Shown here: piece after piece, positions 60,270 to 64,000 of the stretch
Layout: each line of letters starts with the position of its first letter
How positions within the stretch are numbered: the stretch's first letter is position 1
DNA from: Streptomyces sp. NBC_01214
GTDB lineage: Bacteria; Actinomycetota; Actinomycetes; Streptomycetales; Streptomycetaceae
Length of the DNA: 64,000 bases
Assembly: GCF_026340975.1 (NCBI RefSeq)
Contig: NZ_JAPEOS010000001.1
Location: 1,386,501 to 1,450,500 of the forward strand
Reading direction: 5' to 3'
Translations under genes and position numbers: made by a program
Notes under the pieces: model-generated
Databases searched by the model: none
What the model was told of the DNA's origin: nothing
The model's input: the letters and a program-made list of their open reading frames with translations, nothing else

Positions 60270-61169
60270 CTACAGCTCGGACGCGGGGTCCTCGCTCGGG
60301 GCCTTGCCCGCGTACGCCTCGGCGAGGAGCTGCTCCTCGCTCGCGCCGAGCCGCCAGTAGCCGGTGAAACGTACGGCGCGGCGGTCGACGGATCGTTCCT
60401 GCACGACGTGCCGGCGGACCGCGCGGATCGTGCCCGCCTCACCCGCCAGCCAGGCGTACGGGGCGACGGCCGTGCTGGGGTCGGCCGCACGCAGCGCGCC
60501 CAACACCCGCTCGGTCCGCTCCCGGCCGCCGCTCTCGCGCACGATCCAGGTGATGTCCGCGTCGGCGGGCGCCCGGAGGTCGAGCCGGTCGTCCTCGTGC
60601 GGGACCTCGAACCAGGCCTTGACCCGGGTCCCGGCGGGGAGCCGGTCCAAGATCGCGGCCGCGGCCGGCAGCGCGGTCTCGTCCGCGTACATCCAGATCT
60701 CGTCGGTGTCGGCCGGCGGCTGGAAGCGTACGGACTTGTTCTCGGCGACGGCAGGTCCGATCGCCATGATCCGACGGCCGGTCACCGCCCGCCCCGCCCA
60801 GCGGGACGCGGGGCTGGAGTCCCCGTGCAGGACGAAGTCGATGTCGACCTCGTCCGCGCCCTCGGGCGTACGGCGCTGCTCGCGCACCGTGTAGGAGCGC
60901 ATCACCGGTCGCTCCTCCTCCGGCATTCCGCGCCAGGCGGCGAACCAGGTGTCCTCGTCCGTGGACGGGAGCACCGTGTGCTCCTGGTCGGGCGCGGGCA
61001 GGAAGAGCGACAGGCTCTGGTCGAAGCCGCCCGAGCGGAAGCCCGCGAGGGACTCCCCGCCGAACGTGACCCGCAGGAACGAGTGGCCCAGACGGCGCGT
61101 GCGGAGCACTTCGAGCTCGAAGAACCGGAAGTGTGCGACGGCCGGGGCGTCGGATGCGGTGGCGGTCAT
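60270..61169 (-). CDS. desF: Siderophore-interacting ferric reductase-like protein
   Basis: A 299-residue SIP/ViuB-type flavoprotein that releases iron from ferrisiderophores by reduction. The FAD site is RSYTVREQRRTPEGADEVDI, with VDIDFVLHGDSSPASRWAGR and IGPAVAENKSVRF; the C-terminal NAD(P) part has WLAGEAGTIRAVRRHVVQER. The name desF is used for the equivalent gene next to desE in Streptomyces; it is placed here by position and family. Confidence 0.86.
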   Translation of the reverse strand: MTATASDAPAVAHFRFFELEVLRTRRLGHSFLRVTFGGESLAGFRSGGFDQSLSLFLPAPDQEHTVLPSTDEDTWFAAWRGMPEEERPVMRSYTVREQRRTPEGADEVDIDFVLHGDSSPASRWAGRAVTGRRIMAIGPAVAENKSVRFQPPADTDEIWMYADETALPAAAAILDRLPAGTRVKAWFEVPHEDDRLDLRAPADADITWIVRESGGRERTERVLGALRAADPSTAVAPYAWLAGEAGTIRAVRRHVVQERSVDRRAVRFTGYWRLGASEEQLLAEAYAGKAPSEDPASEL

Positions 61170-61235
61170 GCGGAGAGGTCCCCCCTGGAAGTCGGTACGG
61201 CCCAGTTGGCGCCCGGGGTCACCGGGCGCCGAGGG

Positions 61236-62273
61236 TCAGCTGACCTTCTTGGCGTTCTGGATGGACTTCGCGAGGTCTTCCAGGATCTGCGCGCACTTGT
61301 CGTACGAGAAGATCGGCTCGGTCACGCGCGGGACGACCTGACCGGCCTTGACGGCGGGCAGCTCGTTCCAGGTCGGCTTGTCCTTCAGCTGCTCGGGCTG
61401 CAGGGTGCCGGTGCGGTTGTCGAGCAGGATGACGTCGGCCTTGTACTTGCCGGCGTTCTCCCAGCTGAGCGCCTCGAAGAAGCCGCCCTCGTCCAGCTTC
61501 TCGGGGGTGACGAACTCGACGCCGAGCTGCTTGAAGTACTTCAGGTCGGCCGCGGTGTCCGGGGTGGACGCGTAGAACAGGGCGTCCGCGCCGGAGGCCA
61601 CGAGCACCTTGACGCCCGGGTTGGCCTTGGTGGCCTCGCGCACCTTCGCGGTGGCGGCCTCGAAGCGGGCCTTGGAGTCCACGGTCTTCTTGGAGTTCAG
61701 GTCCGCGCCGAGGGACTTGGCGAGGTCCGCGGTGCGCTCCAGCGCCTTGTCGAGGGTGACGTCGCCGCCCACCTTGATCGCGGCGGCCGGGGCGAGCGAG
61801 AGGATCTTGTCCTTCGAGGCCTCGGGCAGGTACCAGTAGGTGCCGTCCCAGCTGTTGGTGACCAGCAGGTCGGGCTGGAGGGCCGCGTACTTCTCGACGT
61901 TGAACTCGTCGTAGACGTTGCCGAGGATCTCGACCTTGGAGATGTCCAGCGAGCCGGCCTGGACGTCGGCCTTGCCGTCGGCGGTCTTGGTCGGGCCGAA
62001 CACGCCCTTGACCGGGACGCCGTAGTCGTAGAGCGCGGCGGCGGTGCCGGTGAAGGCGACGATGTTCTTCGGCTTGGCCTTGGTGGTGACGTCCTTGCCG
62101 AGGTCGTCCTTGAAGGTCCAGGCAGCGGACGCGGTGGCGCCGTTGTCCTTGCCGCCGTCACCCTTCGCCGAGTCGGTGCCGCCGCACGCGGCGAGGACCG
62201 CGACGAGGCCGAGGGCGCCACCTGCCGCGACGAAGCCGCGACGGGTGAAGGAGGAGGTTCGGGACTTGGGCAT
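61236..62273 (-). CDS. desE: Ferrisiderophore-binding lipoprotein DesE
   Basis: A 345-residue periplasmic-binding-type protein for desferrioxamine uptake. The signal has a twin-Arg-like FTRRGFVAAGG and a lipobox LAACGG (Cys near residue 30). The mature part begins WTFKDDLGKDVTTKAKPKNI, with GNVYDEFNVEKYAALQPDLL and PIFSYDKCAQILEDLAKSI, the type III binding-protein fold. The permease and ATPase are not in the window. An iron box precedes it. Confidence 0.92.
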   Translation of the reverse strand: MPKSRTSSFTRRGFVAAGGALGLVAVLAACGGTDSAKGDGGKDNGATASAAWTFKDDLGKDVTTKAKPKNIVAFTGTAAALYDYGVPVKGVFGPTKTADGKADVQAGSLDISKVEILGNVYDEFNVEKYAALQPDLLVTNSWDGTYWYLPEASKDKILSLAPAAAIKVGGDVTLDKALERTADLAKSLGADLNSKKTVDSKARFEAATAKVREATKANPGVKVLVASGADALFYASTPDTAADLKYFKQLGVEFVTPEKLDEGGFFEALSWENAGKYKADVILLDNRTGTLQPEQLKDKPTWNELPAVKAGQVVPRVTEPIFSYDKCAQILEDLAKSIQNAKKVS

Positions 62274-62324
62274 GTCGATGTCCGCTTTCGTGCGTGCAGG
62301 GGTGGCCGCTGGGCCGTTCGGTGA

Positions 62325-62343
62325 GAAGGTTAGCCTAACCTAA
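62325..62343 (-). promoter_or_regulatory. Iron box (DmdR1/IdeR-type) upstream of desE
   Basis: GAAGGTTAGCCTAACCTAA is a near-consensus DtxR-family operator about 50 bp before desE. The half-site AGGTTAGCCTAACCT is shared with the box before desA. Confidence 0.88.
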
Positions 62344-62567
62344 GGGTATGTCCAGAGCTGGGGGAAGATCCGTCCGTGAGGTGGATCACCATCCTGGAAT
62401 CCGGCCCGACCGGCCGGCACCCGTACCGCCCGCGGCGAGGGCCCGAGTTGGGGGCTTTGCGAACCCGTGAGGGGACCGGCCCGCGTCGGGCTCCGTCCGC
62501 CCGCGGGTGCGACCGGGCCGAGCCCCGCCGTCCACCGATTTCGATCATGGCTGTGAATACTGGGCCG

Positions 62568-62879
62568 ATGCGAAACAAATGGTGGATAGCCACAGGAGCG
62601 AACCTCGTGATGGGGGTCCCTGGCGTCGTGCCGGTCTGGCTCCTTTGGTACATCGCCGTCAACGGGCCGCTCGCCGACCTCGGTTGGACCGTTCGGGAAC
62701 CCACGGAGAACGACGGCATGGTCCCGATTCTGGTCCCGATCGTGGCTGCGTCCGGGGTGCTGTGGTGGCTCGCCAACCGCTTCCTACGGCGATGGAACAC
62801 GGCGGCGGCCCGGGTCTACTGGCCGGTGTGCGCCCTGGTGACCCTGGTTCCCACGGCCACGCTCATAGTTTTCTCCTGA
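62568..62879 (+). CDS. Small membrane protein, unknown
   Basis: A 103-residue protein with about three hydrophobic segments: LVMGVPGVVPVWLLWYIAV, MVPILVPIVAASGVLWWLAN and VCALVTLVPTATLIVFS. Short basic stretches (MRNKWW; NRFLRRWNT) suggest topology. No family is recognised. ATG 62568 was preferred; an ATG seven codons upstream is also in frame. It is divergent from desE across about 225 bp that contain the iron box. Confidence 0.6.
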   Translation: MRNKWWIATGANLVMGVPGVVPVWLLWYIAVNGPLADLGWTVREPTENDGMVPILVPIVAASGVLWWLANRFLRRWNTAAARVYWPVCALVTLVPTATLIVFS

Positions 62880-62946
62880 CCGCCCGCCGGCACGCCGAAG
62901 TCCGGCGCGGGCACGGGGCCCACGCCGGACGTCGTCATCGGGTGCC

Positions 62947-64000
62947 TCAGCCGGCGAAACCCAGCTCGCGCGCGATCAGCATGCGCTGGACCTCGCTCGT
63001 GCCCTCGCCGATCTCCAGGATCTTGGAGTCCCGCCACATTCGGGCCACCGGGTACTCGTTCATGAAGCCGTAGCCGCCGTGGATCTGGGTCGCCTCGCGG
63101 GCGTTGTCGACGGCGACCGTCGAGGAGTACAGCTTCGCGATCGCCGCCTCCTTCTTGAACGGCTCCCCGGCCACCAGCCGCGACGCCGCGTCGCGCCAGC
63201 CGATGCGGGCCATGTGGGCGCGCATCTCCATGTCGGCCAGCTTGAACTGGATGGCCTGGTTGTCGCCGATCGCCTTGCCGAAGGCGTGCCGCTCCTTGGC
63301 GTACTTCACCGACTCGTCCACGCAGCCCTGCGCGAGACCGGTCGCGAGCGCGGAGATGGCGATCCGGCCCTCGTCGAGGATCCGCAGGAACTGCGCGTAG
63401 CCGCGGCCCTCCTGGCCCACCAGGTTGGCCAGGGGGACCCGTACGCCGTCGAAGGACAGCTCACGGGTGTCCGAGGAGTTCCAGCCCACCTTGGAGTACG
63501 GCGCGGCCACCGTGAAGCCGGGGGTGCCGGACGGGACGATGATCGAGGAGATCTCCGGGCGGCCGTCCGCCTTGCGGCCCGTCACGGCCGTCACGGTGAC
63601 CAGACCGGTGATGTCCGTACCGGAGTTGGTGATGAAGCACTTCGAGCCGTTGATGACCCACTCGTCGCCGTCCTTGACGGCGGTGGTGCGGGTGCCGCCC
63701 GCGTCGGAGCCGGCACCGGGCTCCGTCAGGCCGAAGGCGCCGAGGATCTCACCGGAGCACATCTTCGGCAGCCACTGCTGCTTCTGCTCCTCGGTGCCGA
63801 AGAGGTAGATCGGCATGGCGCCGAGGGAGACCCCGGCCTCCAGGGTGATGGCGACCGAGGAGTCGACGCGGGCCAGCTCCTCCAGGGCGATGCCGAGGGC
63901 GAGGTAGTCCCCGCCCATGCCGCCGTACTCCTCCGGGAAGGGCAGGCCGAACAGGCCCATGCGGCCCATCTCGGCGACGATCTCGTAGGGGAACTCGTGC
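62947..64000 (-). CDS. acdH: Acyl-CoA dehydrogenase, N-terminus outside window
   Basis: At least 350 residues of an FAD-dependent acyl-CoA dehydrogenase are visible. Motifs: CSGEILGAFGLTEPGAGSDA (signature 1), TRTTAVKDGDEWVINGSKCF, and the C-terminal QIHGGYGFMNEYPVARMWRD with IGEGTSEVQRMLIARELGF, where the catalytic base lies. The 5' end runs off the window. In Streptomyces the gene next to desE is acdH, a branched-chain acyl-CoA dehydrogenase; I use that symbol provisionally. Confidence 0.85.
   Translation of the reverse strand, partial: HEFPYEIVAEMGRMGLFGLPFPEEYGGMGGDYLALGIALEELARVDSSVAITLEAGVSLGAMPIYLFGTEEQKQQWLPKMCSGEILGAFGLTEPGAGSDAGGTRTTAVKDGDEWVINGSKCFITNSGTDITGLVTVTAVTGRKADGRPEISSIIVPSGTPGFTVAAPYSKVGWNSSDTRELSFDGVRVPLANLVGQEGRGYAQFLRILDEGRIAISALATGLAQGCVDESVKYAKERHAFGKAIGDNQAIQFKLADMEMRAHMARIGWRDAASRLVAGEPFKKEAAIAKLYSSTVAVDNAREATQIHGGYGFMNEYPVARMWRDSKILEIGEGTSEVQRMLIARELGFAG

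Noticed and set aside
62344..62567. Coding sequence between desE and the small membrane protein
   Set aside because: The frames there are arginine/proline-rich and lack start sites. I see only the iron box at one edge and promoter space.

Overview
The window is very GC-rich, strongly coding-biased chromosomal DNA from a Streptomyces. The evidence is adpA next to orn, the desferrioxamine operon desABCD with desEF, CebR/cellobiose uptake genes, a PAS-GGDEF-EAL protein, chitinase with DasR-like sites, DUF5753 regulators paired with DUF397 proteins, and iron boxes of the DmdR/IdeR type. Gene order from about 17 kb to 64 kb recalls the core chromosome of S. coelicolor (recalled, not searched). The stretch from about 7.9 to 17.1 kb looks like an accessory insertion.

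Layout. 0-7.9 kb: 3' end of an acyl-CoA synthetase-like gene, a two-component pair, tRNA-Lys, an IclR regulator divergent from a flavin monooxygenase, a secreted GH18 chitinase and a DUF5753/DUF397 pair. 8.1-17.1 kb: the accessory locus. It holds two paralogous TrmB/LuxR-type regulators, two small homologous proteins, a short secreted peptide, and then an operon. The operon starts with a 31-residue acidic peptide and a perfect stem-loop. Two JmjC-type oxygenases, an MFS exporter, a 2OG-Fe(II) oxygenase and an RsgA-type ribosome GTPase follow, mostly with overlapping start and stop codons. I regard this as the most interesting system in the window: a candidate ribosomal-peptide (RiPP) pathway built on three Fe(II)/2-oxoglutarate oxygenases, with a ribosome-associated GTPase as its last gene.

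17.2-37 kb: PAS-GGDEF-EAL protein (cdgA-like), secreted M6 protease, second tRNA-Lys, small conserved proteins, flavoprotein reductase and MarR regulator, a three-gene unit (Fe-S RecB-like nuclease, unknown protein, SF1 helicase), histidine phosphatase, a repeat-rich spacer, an XRE/TPR regulator, a spermidine-synthase-like protein, an OmpR/HK pair and a DsbB-like protein. 37-43.6 kb: a decayed MFS pseudogene, then bglC, cebG, cebF, cebE and cebR with the CebR palindrome. 43.6-53.2 kb: tRNA-His, orn, adpA (unusually without any TTA codon), a universal stress protein, an acetate-type transporter, HxlR/RidA pair, glmS and a GH20 hexosaminidase.

53.2-54.98 kb: a small mosaic island of gene debris (DUF397-DUF1737 fusion, kinase-like ATPase remnant, DUF7848) and a VapBC-like toxin-antitoxin pair bracketed by two related structured repeats whose stems covary. 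54.98-64 kb: desD-desC-desB-desA, desF and desE under iron boxes, a small membrane protein, and an acyl-CoA dehydrogenase running off the window.

Shared themes are carbon and nitrogen scavenging (chitinase, hexosaminidase, cellobiose uptake, GlmS), iron acquisition, and developmental control (AdpA, c-di-GMP). Many starts follow a -10-like hexamer by about 7 nt, which suggests leaderless transcripts.
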